NCBI GenBank assembly: GCA_023436205.1
Contig: JAEZKC010000016.1
Location: forward strand, 78,128-142,127
Reading direction: 5' to 3'
Length of the DNA stretch: 64,000 nucleotides
Source of the DNA: Fibrobacterota bacterium
Lineage (GTDB): Bacteria; Fibrobacterota; Chitinivibrionia; Chitinivibrionales; Chitinispirillaceae
The position numbers and the translations under genes are program-made. Below are positions 51,341 to 60,597 of this stretch, piece after piece; positions within the stretch are counted from its first letter, which is position 1, and each line of letters opens with the position of its first letter. The notes under the pieces are model-generated. The model was not told the DNA's origin and did not search any database. It saw nothing but the letters and a program-made list of their open reading frames with translations.

Positions 51341-52000
51341 ATGATCTTCACAACTTCGAAGATTCTTCCCCTGGGAAGTGAATTGCCCGATTTCTGGCTT
51401 CCGGATGTAGACGGTACCATCATTGCCAGAGATCACCTCGCAGCTGCTCCGGCGACTCTGGTGGTGTTCATGTGCAACCACAGCCCCTACGTGAAGCATC
51501 TGCGGGAGGTGCTTGTAAAGCTTGCCCGGGAATTTCAGTTTAAAGGGGTCAAAGTGGTAGCTATCAACCCCAACGATATAAGACGCTCCCCCTTGGATGC
51601 GCCGGTAATGATGAAGGAGGAAAGCCGCCTCTACGGCTATACCTTCCCCTATCTTTTCGACGGAACACAGGAAGTCGCCAAATCCTTTGGCGTGGTATAC
51701 CTTCCCGATTTTTTCATCTTCAATCGCAACGCACGACTTGTTTACCATGGCCAAATGGACGACAGCCGCCCTGGAAACGGGCTTCCGGTCACCGGGTCTT
51801 CTCTGAGAGCAGCCCTTCAAGATGCTCTCCAATCGAAGGACCCTCCTTTACCACACATTCAGAGTATGGGGTGCACCGTACAGTGGAAAGGAGAAATTCC
51901 CTTCCATGTGGAAAGCCACTTCATGAGTTCAGAGATCCATTCAGGGCAAGGTGTTCAGGCCTGCTGTGAGGCCGTGAATGGAACAGCGAATCAGCAGTAG
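51341..52000 (+). CDS. Thioredoxin-fold (AhpC/TSA-like) protein with altered active site
   Basis: 219 residues. The family motif usually reads C-N-H-C-P-Y-V; here it is MCNHSPYVKHLREVL near 48, so the second Cys is Ser. Other family parts: GSELPDFWLPDVDGT, VKVVAINPNDIRRSPLDAP, GVVYLPDFFIFNRNARLVYH and a C-terminal SMGCTVQWKGE. One peroxidatic-type Cys remains, so a one-Cys redox role is possible. No signal peptide. Its end overlaps the convergent phosphodiesterase gene by 10 nt. Confidence 0.8.
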   Translation: MIFTTSKILPLGSELPDFWLPDVDGTIIARDHLAAAPATLVVFMCNHSPYVKHLREVLVKLAREFQFKGVKVVAINPNDIRRSPLDAPVMMKEESRLYGYTFPYLFDGTQEVAKSFGVVYLPDFFIFNRNARLVYHGQMDDSRPGNGLPVTGSSLRAALQDALQSKDPPLPHIQSMGCTVQWKGEIPFHVESHFMSSEIHSGQGVQACCEAVNGTANQQ

Positions 52001-53592
52001 TTTTTCTCAAGGAGGTTATAGGCTGCCTTTCTGAGGTCCATTGGCCGCAGATAACCTCTTGCAGTATTCACCCGGCAGTCTTTAGGCAGGAGTACAAACC
52101 CGTGAGTTTCCTCCTTGCCGGGTCCGGCGTGCGCCCCGTTTTCCCGGGGAAAGCTAAGAGGTGGATTATCAGGATCCCAGCCGTTTATCACAAAATCTCC
52201 TGAATCATCATGATGAACCAGTGTCACCCAATCTTCAGCAACACTCTCTAAAAAGGGATGATCGGAACCGAACACCTTAAGTGCATCGCGGGGGAGAATA
52301 AAATCGCCCTTTTTATTCCACCCCTTAACCCTGTTATTACCCAGCTTTCGAAACACCAGGGGAATGCCACACCTGCTCACCATCAGAGCTCCGATGCGAT
52401 CCATCTCACTATCGCTTATTTTACCAGGCAGGTAAACATGACCCACCGGCCCTACCGCCACTACTCGAGGGCGTGTGACATGAGAGAAGGCATGATATCG
52501 GGATGAGAGCTGGGAAAAAAATGATGAATTTTTATGATTATGGGGAACTGACAGCTCTTGAGAATGATTTCCATTGCAGATTCCCTGTTCACGCAAAAAA
52601 TTACCGACCACTTTCTGCACAGTGCCACCGTAAAGGTCTGGATAGGAAAGGGTTTTCTCCTGCCCGTGATCGGAATAGATCAGTATACGGTAGTTCCGAC
52701 GATTAGACCTGGAAGCGGCCATATACACTCTCTTGACAGCATCATCGATTCCCTTGAGGGTCCAGTGTGCGAAAGCGGAAGAGGGACCACGCCGGTGCGC
52801 CTGTTCATCGTAACCAAGAAAATTACAGTGCACCACAGGTAAGCCCCGGGAAAGATCGATTGCTACATTTGAGGTGATTAGCTCCCGCAGGATGACGCAG
52901 ATTCCCACCCGCGCAGGAATAAACCTGACCTCCATCCAGAAGTTCTCCCGCGCAATGATACCTTTGGCGAAATCCCTTATTGCAAGCACCAGCTCCATAC
53001 ATAAAAGTACAGCAGTTCTGAGAATCGTGTATGCATGAATAAGGACCAGAAGAGAAACAAGAACGGGGTTAAACGGATGAAGATATGGGCCTAATCCGAA
53101 ATCGGGTGAACAGAAACCGGATTTTTCGGTGCCTCCATTGTAAATATCGGAATAAGCGCTTCCGCCCTCAAGCAAGCTGACGTTTTCACGTTCGAGCCTT
53201 CTCTGAACTGCCAGTACGGCTTTGGCCGAAAGCATGCTACTGCTTTCACCGGTTGTGTGGTTGACAAAGCCAAAGGATGGTACAGCGCACCGCACCCCGT
53301 AAAAGATTTCCCCCTGTACTCCGGGGGTACTTGAAGGCAACCCCGAATAATGAGAACGAAGAGAGAACTTCCCGTTTGATATGAGGCCGGCTAAGAAGGG
53401 CATTTTCCTTTTACGGATAGCCTGTTCGAGCTGAGGCCTGGCTAATCCATCGATTTGGATCATAAGCAGGCCCGGTTCGTTACCGGGAGGCTTGGAAAAC
53501 CCGATCACCCGGGCTGCCAGCGCACTCAGTCGGAAAGGGGCGGCCAGTTTCCTGGAAAGACGCGCAGCTCTGGAAAAGAGAAAAGCATTCAT
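51991..53592 (-). CDS. Type I phosphodiesterase / nucleotide pyrophosphatase-like protein
   Basis: 533 residues. Alkaline-phosphatase-superfamily features: LLMIQIDGLARPQLEQA near 45 (metal Asp), GLPSSTPGVQGEIFYG near 85 (candidate Thr/Ser nucleophile), HCNFLGYDEQAHRRGP near 255, and RILIYSDHGQEK near 300 (metal Asp-His). A hydrophobic segment VLVSLLVLIHAYTILRTAVL near 180 may anchor it. The C-terminus has a further GAHAGPGKEETHGFVLLP. It overlaps the protease gene upstream by 4 nt, so the two are coupled. Substrate unknown. Confidence 0.82.
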   Translation of the reverse strand: MNAFLFSRAARLSRKLAAPFRLSALAARVIGFSKPPGNEPGLLMIQIDGLARPQLEQAIRKRKMPFLAGLISNGKFSLRSHYSGLPSSTPGVQGEIFYGVRCAVPSFGFVNHTTGESSSMLSAKAVLAVQRRLERENVSLLEGGSAYSDIYNGGTEKSGFCSPDFGLGPYLHPFNPVLVSLLVLIHAYTILRTAVLLCMELVLAIRDFAKGIIARENFWMEVRFIPARVGICVILRELITSNVAIDLSRGLPVVHCNFLGYDEQAHRRGPSSAFAHWTLKGIDDAVKRVYMAASRSNRRNYRILIYSDHGQEKTLSYPDLYGGTVQKVVGNFLREQGICNGNHSQELSVPHNHKNSSFFSQLSSRYHAFSHVTRPRVVAVGPVGHVYLPGKISDSEMDRIGALMVSRCGIPLVFRKLGNNRVKGWNKKGDFILPRDALKVFGSDHPFLESVAEDWVTLVHHDDSGDFVINGWDPDNPPLSFPRENGAHAGPGKEETHGFVLLPKDCRVNTARGYLRPMDLRKAAYNLLEKNYC

Positions 53593-54872
53593 CGGGAATT
53601 CCCTAAAAATCTATATGCTAGCGCCTCTCTGTTCTTTAAAGAGTACATGGACAGCAATAATCCCACATTCTTGTACCCGGGGTGATCTGCCACGGTCACA
53701 AGAGAACGGGCCAAGCGTTCCCGGGCAAGCGCAAGCCCCACATCGAGGGCATTCTGTCCGGGTTGGATATCTACCTGAGGCATTATACCCACTTCATCGT
53801 AGGTTTCTCCACTCAAAGGAGTAAGAAGAGCAAAGGTAACCACCGCCAGCCCCGAGTCGGGTGTGAAGGAAACCGCCTGACCACGAGCCTTGCCGTAAGT
53901 AGTGGTCCCAACGGTGGTGATTTCAGGCCTGTTTGCACGCAGACTTGCAACCATTATTTCTGCAGCACTGGCAGTATTCTGGTTGGTAAGCAGGATAAAG
54001 CTTCGATTGACAGCCCGGGAATACCCTTCGATCGAATACCAGGTAGTATCGACCGTTAAACCGGAATCCGGAGGCAACAGGACCCTTTCTTCCACTTTGA
54101 CGATCGGGGTATCAGGGGGGAGAAATTCACTTATGACCTGTATGGCCTGATTTATTTCACCACCGGGATTGTCTCGCAGATCAATTATGGTCTGCTGGGC
54201 CCAGGCGGTTTTCTGAAGAGCCGCACTGAACTCCTGAGAGGTGCCTCCGGGGACAGCCGTTTCGTTGAAGAAGGAACTTATGTAAATATAGGCAATGGCA
54301 CTGTCGAGACTATCGGTAAAGACAGAAGGAGCAAGAAAAGATTGAATGGTGGCGCTGATGTCAAGACGCTGTTCGCCACGCTTAACCACCAGGTTTTTCT
54401 GATCTCCGATATTTCCGCTCAACAGATTTCTCATTTCAGCAGGAGACAGCCCTTCCACATCATTTCCGTTTACAGTTATGATTGTATCACCCTTCTGTAG
54501 TCCGGCCTCCTGAGCTGGAGTGTTAGGAATTACATCTACTATGAGGTACCCGGACCTTACGGAATCTATGCGTATTCCCAACCCGCCAGTGGAGGTGGTT
54601 AGGTTATTGAGCATGTCGCGAGTTTGGTCGGGCGGGTAGTAGACAGTATAAGGTTCGTTGACACTTTCGTAGAGCTGCACCGGAGTGGCAAAGGAGAAGG
54701 GGTCCTGGGGGAGGCGATCTCTGAAATAAAAATAGATATCGAGGAATTGCCAGGCATAGGCGTATTCGGCGCTGTCTGAATTGCCATCACCGCCAGTTGA
54801 AGTGGAGTTACAGTGAAAACCCCCGAAACCAATTCCCAGGGCGGCAAAGAAAATAAAGAAGTGTTTTTTCAT
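53589..54872 (-). CDS. S41 family C-terminal-processing-type protease, lipoprotein
   Basis: 427 residues. Lipoprotein signal ending G-F-H-C (Cys 21). A PDZ domain lies at about 95-185 (GLGIRIDSVRSGYLIVDVIP, AGLQKGDTIITVNGND). The protease core has TIIDLRDNPGGEINQAI near 240, the nucleophilic Ser in NQNTASAAEIMVASLR and the Lys in TTYGKARGQAVSF. It is a serine/lysine protease of the tail-specific group, here tethered to the membrane. It is coupled by a 4-nt overlap to the phosphodiesterase. Confidence 0.9.
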   Translation of the reverse strand: MKKHFFIFFAALGIGFGGFHCNSTSTGGDGNSDSAEYAYAWQFLDIYFYFRDRLPQDPFSFATPVQLYESVNEPYTVYYPPDQTRDMLNNLTTSTGGLGIRIDSVRSGYLIVDVIPNTPAQEAGLQKGDTIITVNGNDVEGLSPAEMRNLLSGNIGDQKNLVVKRGEQRLDISATIQSFLAPSVFTDSLDSAIAYIYISSFFNETAVPGGTSQEFSAALQKTAWAQQTIIDLRDNPGGEINQAIQVISEFLPPDTPIVKVEERVLLPPDSGLTVDTTWYSIEGYSRAVNRSFILLTNQNTASAAEIMVASLRANRPEITTVGTTTYGKARGQAVSFTPDSGLAVVTFALLTPLSGETYDEVGIMPQVDIQPGQNALDVGLALARERLARSLVTVADHPGYKNVGLLLSMYSLKNREALAYRFLGNSR

Positions 54873-55060
54873 GACTGGGACCTTTATAATATGTTAAGAG
54901 CTTCGGTTCACGTTTGCGGTTTGTGCGCTATAATCAAGAGGAGGGCAAAGGCTATGCCATTGAAAGGAACCCATGGCATGTGGTTTGATCTGAACTAGTA
55001 GCAGAGGCCGCCAGGTGGGCGCGCCACAACCGGAGCCGCTTTTTCAAAGGACGGGAAACG

Positions 55061-58000
55061 ATGAATAGACCCGTACTATTGACACTTGCCTTTGTCAGCA
55101 TGCTTGCGCTGCAGACCTCAGCCCAGTATTTCGGCAGAAACAAAGTGCAGTATGAAACATTCGATTTCAAAGTACTCCAGAGCGACAATCTCAGAGTGCA
55201 CTATTATCCCCTGGAAGAGGAGGCTGCAAGAGATGCCACCCGCATGCTTGAGCGCTGGAATTCCCGGTTCAGCAAGCTTTTCGAAAGGTCACTTCCAGAC
55301 AATCAGCCCATAATTCTCTATTCTAATCATGCAGATTTCCAGCAAACCAACGCCATCGAAAACGAAATCTCCCAGTCCACCGGAGGAGTGACCGAAGGCC
55401 TCATGAACCGGGTAGTGGTCCCCCTCACCGGAATTTATTCTGAAGACAACCATGTCCTGGGCCACGAGTTGGTGCATGCCTACCACTATCAGATCCTGCG
55501 ATCAAGCGAAGGAGGCCTTTACGGAGCGGCGGAGATACCGCTCTGGTTTATCGAGGGCATGTCCGAATACCTATCGCTAGGGTCAGAACATGCTCTCACC
55601 GCCATGTGGATGCGGGATGCAGTTTTACATGGGGATACTCCCTCATTTATGGATGTGGGCAGTTCCTATCGCTATTTCCCCTACCGTTTCGGGCATTCCA
55701 TCTGGGCTTACATGACAGGGCAATACGGTGATCGGGCGGTGCTTACCCTCTTTAACGGAGTGCTTCGCCACGGTTGGTACGCCGGTTACCGGAGAATTCT
55801 GGGTTCCACAGTCGATTCGGTTTCCACCAGATACAACCGTATGATCAAAGATCACTTCGGGCCCACACTGGACGGTCGTTCTCTTCCCGCCGAAACCGGC
55901 CACGAAATCATTGGCGAGGGGGAGATGAACCTGGCGCCCTCGATAAGTCCCGACGGGTCGCGCATTGCCTTTATGTCCACCCGCGACATTTTCAGCATCG
56001 ACCTTTTTCTGGCCGATGCCCGGTCCGGTAAAATCATTCGTAAACTGGTATCTTCTCAGGGAAACGATCATTTCGACGCGTTGCGCTTCATCAATTCCTC
56101 GGGAGCCTGGTCCCCGGATGGTTCAAAACTGGCTTTTGTGGTCTTCCGAGAAGGTCGCAACGAAATAGGAATTGTCAATTCATCACGGGGTGATATGGAA
56201 ATGCTTATTCACCTCGACAGTGTAAGCGAGATCACCGGGCTTTCCTGGTCACCAGACGGGAAATATCTTGCGGTGGCCGGAAGCTACGGAGGTGTGGGAG
56301 ATCTTTTCCTTTACGACTTCACCAATCAGTCTGTACGCAAACTGACCCGGGGCCGCTACGCTGAAATCCAGCCTGCCTGGTCGCACGACGGTTCCTCCAT
56401 TGCATTTGTCACCGACCGCGGTCCCGAAACAAACATCGATTCACTTCAATTCGGGCCCATGCAGATAGGCATTTATGACATGTCTACAGGCAGCATCCGG
56501 TTACTGTCAATAGCCCCCTGGGCAAAGCATATTAATCCGCAGTACTCCCCTGATGGCAAAAGTCTGTTCATGGTGGCAGACCCGGATGGAGTGAGCGACA
56601 TCTATCGTTACTCTTTCGAAGATGGACAATTTTACCGTGTCTCAAAAATCGCCACCGGCATTTCCGGGCTGAGCGAGTTATCACCGGCAATGTCCCTGGC
56701 ATCATCTTCCGGAGAGATGGCTTTCAGCGTTTTCAATAGAGGGATGTATTTAATCAGAGGATTTGTGCAGTCCGAGCTTGAGGGGACTCCATTCACTGCA
56801 GACAGCACTGTTTACAACCGGGTAGTGAGCCTGCGCCCGGCCCCCTCTCCCGATGTAACCATGTCTGTTGACAAATACCTTCAGAACCCCGTTTCGGGTC
56901 TTCCCGACACCACAGAGTTTTCCGTAAACGATTACCACCCGAAGCTGAGGCTTCTTTATGTGGGAGAGCTGTTCGCGGGAGTCGCTGCCAGCCGCTCCGG
57001 AGTGGGAGTTGGAGGAGGAGCATCATTTCTTTTCAGTGATCTTCTGGGAGATCACATAATGGGGCTCAGTGCCCAGATAAACGGAAGTCTTAAAGATGTG
57101 GGTGCTCAGGGGCTCTATGTTAACCGTAAACACCGGTTGAACTGGGGGCTGTCTCTGGAGCGGGTGCCCTATTACTCAAGCGGCATACAGCTAAGAACAG
57201 AAGGGGAGAGTGAAATCTACACCCTCATCGACAAGAGAATTTTCGAGAACTCTGTAACCGGTTTTCTGGAATATCCGCTTACAACCAACAGACGATTTGA
57301 GTTTTCCGCCGGATTCACCCGCTACAGCTACGATTACTACTCCGAAGACATTCGGGTCGACAGCGGCAGAATCACCGATCGAAACGAATCGACTGTAAAC
57401 GAGCCCCCCTCTTTGAATCTTTTCAGGGGAAGCATGGCCTATGTGGGGGATTTCTCCTTCTTCGGATTCACCGCACCAGTAAGCGGAAGGCGCTACAGAT
57501 TTGAACTGGAACCCACTGCGGGATCGCTCTATTATGTATCGGCTCTGGCTGATTACCGTCAATACCTGTTTCTGAATCCCGTTACTCTGGCCGCCCGGCT
57601 CATGCACTACGGACGCTATCTGGGTGACTCGCAGAGTGATCAGATTTCGCCTCTGTTTCTGGGATACGAAACATTTGTCAGAGGTTACAGTGCAATCACC
57701 TACAATCTCAGCGGCTGCTCCGATGATGATAACTATTCCGGCTGTCCGGAGTTTAACCGGCTTCTGGGATCCCGCATAGGTATCATGAATCTGGAGCTGC
57801 GACTGCCGCTTCTTGGAACCGAACAGTTCGGATTGATCAACTTTCCCTACCTGCCTACAGATCTGGTGGCGTTCTTTGATGGAGGGGTTGCCTGGAGCGC
57901 TGGCGATTTGCCAGAACTGAAATGGGACACACACAACACCACCGACCGTATTCCGGTCTTCAGTGCCGGTGGCGGAGCGAGAATAAACTTTTTCGGTCTG

Positions 58001-58087
58001 CTGGTGATGCAGTTCTATTATGCCTACCCCTTCCAGAGACCTGATTTCGGATGGCACTGGGGATTTTTCCTTGCCCCCGGATGGTGA
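55061..58087 (+). CDS. Secreted metallopeptidase / WD40-like propeller / outer-membrane barrel protein
   Basis: 1008 residues with a signal peptide (cleavage near QTSA-Q). Residues about 30-280: gluzincin-type peptidase with zinc motif HELVHAYHYQ near 140 and downstream Glu in FIEGMSEYLS near 170, as in the peptidase MA family. Residues about 285-600: PD40/TolB-like beta-propeller blades (APSISPDGSRIAFMSTRD, GAWSPDGSKLAFVV, GLSWSPDGKYLAVAG, AWSHDGSSIAFVTD, PQYSPDGKSLFMVAD). Residues about 640-1008: a barrel like the surface-antigen part of BamA/TamA (LGYETFVRGYSA, LELRLPLLG, VAFFDGGVAWSAGD, GARINFFGLLVMQFYYAYPF). A plausible role is a surface-exposed protease held by its own barrel. The end is inside a terminator stem. 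Confidence 0.82.
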   Translation: MNRPVLLTLAFVSMLALQTSAQYFGRNKVQYETFDFKVLQSDNLRVHYYPLEEEAARDATRMLERWNSRFSKLFERSLPDNQPIILYSNHADFQQTNAIENEISQSTGGVTEGLMNRVVVPLTGIYSEDNHVLGHELVHAYHYQILRSSEGGLYGAAEIPLWFIEGMSEYLSLGSEHALTAMWMRDAVLHGDTPSFMDVGSSYRYFPYRFGHSIWAYMTGQYGDRAVLTLFNGVLRHGWYAGYRRILGSTVDSVSTRYNRMIKDHFGPTLDGRSLPAETGHEIIGEGEMNLAPSISPDGSRIAFMSTRDIFSIDLFLADARSGKIIRKLVSSQGNDHFDALRFINSSGAWSPDGSKLAFVVFREGRNEIGIVNSSRGDMEMLIHLDSVSEITGLSWSPDGKYLAVAGSYGGVGDLFLYDFTNQSVRKLTRGRYAEIQPAWSHDGSSIAFVTDRGPETNIDSLQFGPMQIGIYDMSTGSIRLLSIAPWAKHINPQYSPDGKSLFMVADPDGVSDIYRYSFEDGQFYRVSKIATGISGLSELSPAMSLASSSGEMAFSVFNRGMYLIRGFVQSELEGTPFTADSTVYNRVVSLRPAPSPDVTMSVDKYLQNPVSGLPDTTEFSVNDYHPKLRLLYVGELFAGVAASRSGVGVGGGASFLFSDLLGDHIMGLSAQINGSLKDVGAQGLYVNRKHRLNWGLSLERVPYYSSGIQLRTEGESEIYTLIDKRIFENSVTGFLEYPLTTNRRFEFSAGFTRYSYDYYSEDIRVDSGRITDRNESTVNEPPSLNLFRGSMAYVGDFSFFGFTAPVSGRRYRFELEPTAGSLYYVSALADYRQYLFLNPVTLAARLMHYGRYLGDSQSDQISPLFLGYETFVRGYSAITYNLSGCSDDDNYSGCPEFNRLLGSRIGIMNLELRLPLLGTEQFGLINFPYLPTDLVAFFDGGVAWSAGDLPELKWDTHNTTDRIPVFSAGGGARINFFGLLVMQFYYAYPFQRPDFGWHWGFFLAPGW

Positions 58088-58117
58088 GAATCTCTCACCG
58101 GGGGCTTCCGATTTTTT
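58073..58117 (+). terminator. Terminator overlapping the end of the 1008-aa gene
   Basis: GCCCCC (58073-58078) and GGTGAGA (58083-58089) pair with TCTCACC (58093-58099) and GGGGGC (58100-58105); a run of six T follows at 58112. The left arm is inside the last codons, so the stop codon sits in the stem. Confidence 0.75.
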
Positions 58118-58191
58118 CCGTTCACGGTGGTAAAGCATGATATAATTTTATCTGTTAATAAATCATGACACTCTTTATGGAAACACAAAAT

Positions 58192-58734
58192 ATGAAAAAA
58201 CTTCTACTCACAATACTCTGTACATCAGTGCTGTTTACCGGGTGTTCACGTAATTCCAGAAGCAAGTCGGTATCATTTCAAATGGTTGGTGCAGTCATGT
58301 CCAATGTAGACTATCTTAACTGCAGCAAGAGTGTGATCTGCTTCAACGATAGCTCAAGTCTGTTTCAAACCTTGGAAGATTACCTGCTGATGTCCCCCAT
58401 GGCTGAGCGGCTTGAAACTGATGACCTCGACTGGCGTTCAAACACCTGGTATTACCTGACCAACGGACGCATAAAAGCATTCAATCAGACTTCCACCGAT
58501 ACTGGTTCCGTAATAAAGGGCTATTTTGTGTTCCAGCGTGGTTCCAACGACACTCTTTTTCTTTATTCCTCCAGAGGCTCGCTTTTATTTGCCGAGCAGG
58601 AGGACGAGTATGAATCACAGAACAGCCCGGTTCCCAAAGAGTTGCGCAGTGAGGTATCCCTTGATCAATGGGAGGAACTCATTCGTAAGCGGACCAGTGA
58701 GTGTTTTGACACACTTTTTGGTTATAGTCGCTAG
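58192..58734 (+). CDS. Lipoprotein of unknown function
   Basis: 180 residues from ATG 58192 with GGAAA 8 nt upstream; an in-frame ATG at 58165 would add nine polar residues before the signal. Lipobox L-F-T-G-C, Cys 18. The mature part has alternating strands (VSFQMVGAVMSNVDYLNC, TGSVIKGYFVFQRG, DTLFLYSSRGSLLFAEQ). No recognised family. It ends 1 nt from the end of the convergent nuclease gene. Confidence 0.65.
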   Translation: MKKLLLTILCTSVLFTGCSRNSRSKSVSFQMVGAVMSNVDYLNCSKSVICFNDSSSLFQTLEDYLLMSPMAERLETDDLDWRSNTWYYLTNGRIKAFNQTSTDTGSVIKGYFVFQRGSNDTLFLYSSRGSLLFAEQEDEYESQNSPVPKELRSEVSLDQWEELIRKRTSECFDTLFGYSR

Positions 58735-58735
58735 C

Positions 58736-60307
58736 TCACTCCAGATGAACTCCATCAATCCAGAGAGAAAGCTCTTCAGCTTTTCCAGCGCGAATCTCCA
58801 CCTCCAGGTTCTCTGTTCTGCCTTTTAAAGATGCCAGTGGAATCTCAAGCTGCTTCCAATCTCCCCTTTGCCAGAGTTGGTACTTTGCACTTTTAGTACC
58901 GGAAAAATCGGGTGCGTTAAAGTAAACCCAGGGATTCTCCGCCGCTCGGCGGACTCGTATGCTTATTTTCCCTTTCCCCCTTGCATCAAACACAAGCTTT
59001 GCTTTTCCCTCAGTTTCCCTCAAGCTGAGACGGGCTGCAGTCTTGTTTGATTTCTGATGAATCCCCCTTATGTGAAGGCTGTACCGGCCTTTTTTTGACA
59101 AGCTCGAATCCCTGTAAACGCCAAATGCACTTTCTGTTGAGATCCAACCATCACAGCCGCTCTCGAAATCTCCATAGTTAGTTGTCATATCAGCATCTTC
59201 ATTTCGCACACCAGAAGACTGATATGGTTTTCGTACAAATCTGGCTCTGACGGGAAGGTGATCAGAAAATCCCTCCCCGGTATGAAACCGTTTCTCTCCG
59301 GCAAATCTCATCTGCCACCTGAAAGGAACTCCATCCCTCAGCAGTTTACCTTCACAGGTAATTATCTCGAATGAATTGTCAAGATATGCAAAACCGCAAC
59401 TGTCAAACAATGCATTCGGCACAAGCATATTATCAAGTGTTTGTTTGCTGCCCCTGTGCACATAGCTCATGCGCCTGTCTTCGGGAAGATCCATCCACAG
59501 ATTGTAATGACAATCAGGGCATGTCATGAGATCACCTTGTAACACATGTCGGATTGGCATGCGACCGGATTCGTTCAATGTCGTTTTGAGCACCTGATTT
59601 ATCCCGGTTTTCCCCCGGGTGTCATCAAAGCCTGCAGATGTAAAGGATGCACTTTCATCATAGTTGGAGTTAAGATCACCCATGATCACATAATCAGTTC
59701 CGGGTGGCAGGCTGTCGAGCCTTGAACGAAGAACATGAGCGGCTTCCATTCTTGCAGATTCCGGATGCATTTTTGATGGCCAATGATTGACGAAGAACCG
59801 GATCTGGTCCTTGCCTTTATACAGAACCGCCTCGAGGATGGGACGAGTCCGATTGACTTCATGGAACCAGCTGCTTTCTATTTTATAGCGGGAAAGCATG
59901 GCCACAGTAATTGCAGATCCTTTGACTGGTGCCGAAACGCTGTATGGATAGCGGCAGTTCTGTTTTTCAAGCACTTCTCTCAGTTCATCAACCACACGGC
60001 TATTTTCCACTTCACACAACCCGACCACATCGGCATTTAATGCGGCAATGACCATTGCAGTCTGATCCAGCTTCAAACGGTACATCTCCTCGGTCCATCC
60101 CTGACTGCCGGGGCGATATTCATTATATTCAGATCCATCCAGGTGAAAATCAAACAGATTCTCCACATTGTAAAAGGCTGCAACGAGCGTATCCGGAGGC
60201 GCCACCTGATTAAAAGCCTTTTGTTCTTCCTGTTTAGCGGATCCTTTGCAAGAAAAGAAAGCAACGCAAGCAGCCGCGAACAGTACAAACAGTGTTCTTC
60301 TCTTCAT
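58736..60307 (-). CDS. Endonuclease/exonuclease/phosphatase-family lipoprotein with C-terminal binding domain
   Basis: 523 residues from ATG 60307 (AGGAGA 7 nt upstream). Lipobox A-F-F-S-C, Cys 20. The EEP domain (about 40-370) has the family residues: AAFYNVENLFD near 43, VVGLCEVENSRVV near 95, FFVNHWPSKMH near 165, YVIMGDLNSNYDES near 200 and the C-terminal GFSDHLPVRARF. The last 145 residues (NYGDFESGCDGWISTESAFG ...) resemble a CBM-like jelly roll of the kind that binds sugar chains. The substrate may be DNA, phospholipid or another phosphodiester. Probably surface or periplasmic. Confidence 0.82.
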   Translation of the reverse strand: MKRRTLFVLFAAACVAFFSCKGSAKQEEQKAFNQVAPPDTLVAAFYNVENLFDFHLDGSEYNEYRPGSQGWTEEMYRLKLDQTAMVIAALNADVVGLCEVENSRVVDELREVLEKQNCRYPYSVSAPVKGSAITVAMLSRYKIESSWFHEVNRTRPILEAVLYKGKDQIRFFVNHWPSKMHPESARMEAAHVLRSRLDSLPPGTDYVIMGDLNSNYDESASFTSAGFDDTRGKTGINQVLKTTLNESGRMPIRHVLQGDLMTCPDCHYNLWMDLPEDRRMSYVHRGSKQTLDNMLVPNALFDSCGFAYLDNSFEIITCEGKLLRDGVPFRWQMRFAGEKRFHTGEGFSDHLPVRARFVRKPYQSSGVRNEDADMTTNYGDFESGCDGWISTESAFGVYRDSSLSKKGRYSLHIRGIHQKSNKTAARLSLRETEGKAKLVFDARGKGKISIRVRRAAENPWVYFNAPDFSGTKSAKYQLWQRGDWKQLEIPLASLKGRTENLEVEIRAGKAEELSLWIDGVHLE

Positions 60308-60597
60308 AACATCATCTCCTGCCTGAGTGGCACAGTTAGACAGATTTGTGAGGGAAAGCCAGTGAAGGAAGCGAGCGAAAGGAATAAATAATATAAATCC
60401 CGATCCAAAAGACACAGGTAAATTCTTGAACCTGAGAGCTGCCATTAACCAATTTTATTGAAAACCTCGATCACCTGCTCTTGTCGGCCAAACAGGCCAG
60501 GCCTCCTGGAATCGAGTTTACCAATAATTTGCCTCCGGCGCTCTGTATCTGAAACTGACAGCATAAAGCGTCTTAGACTTAGGAAGGTGCGATACTG

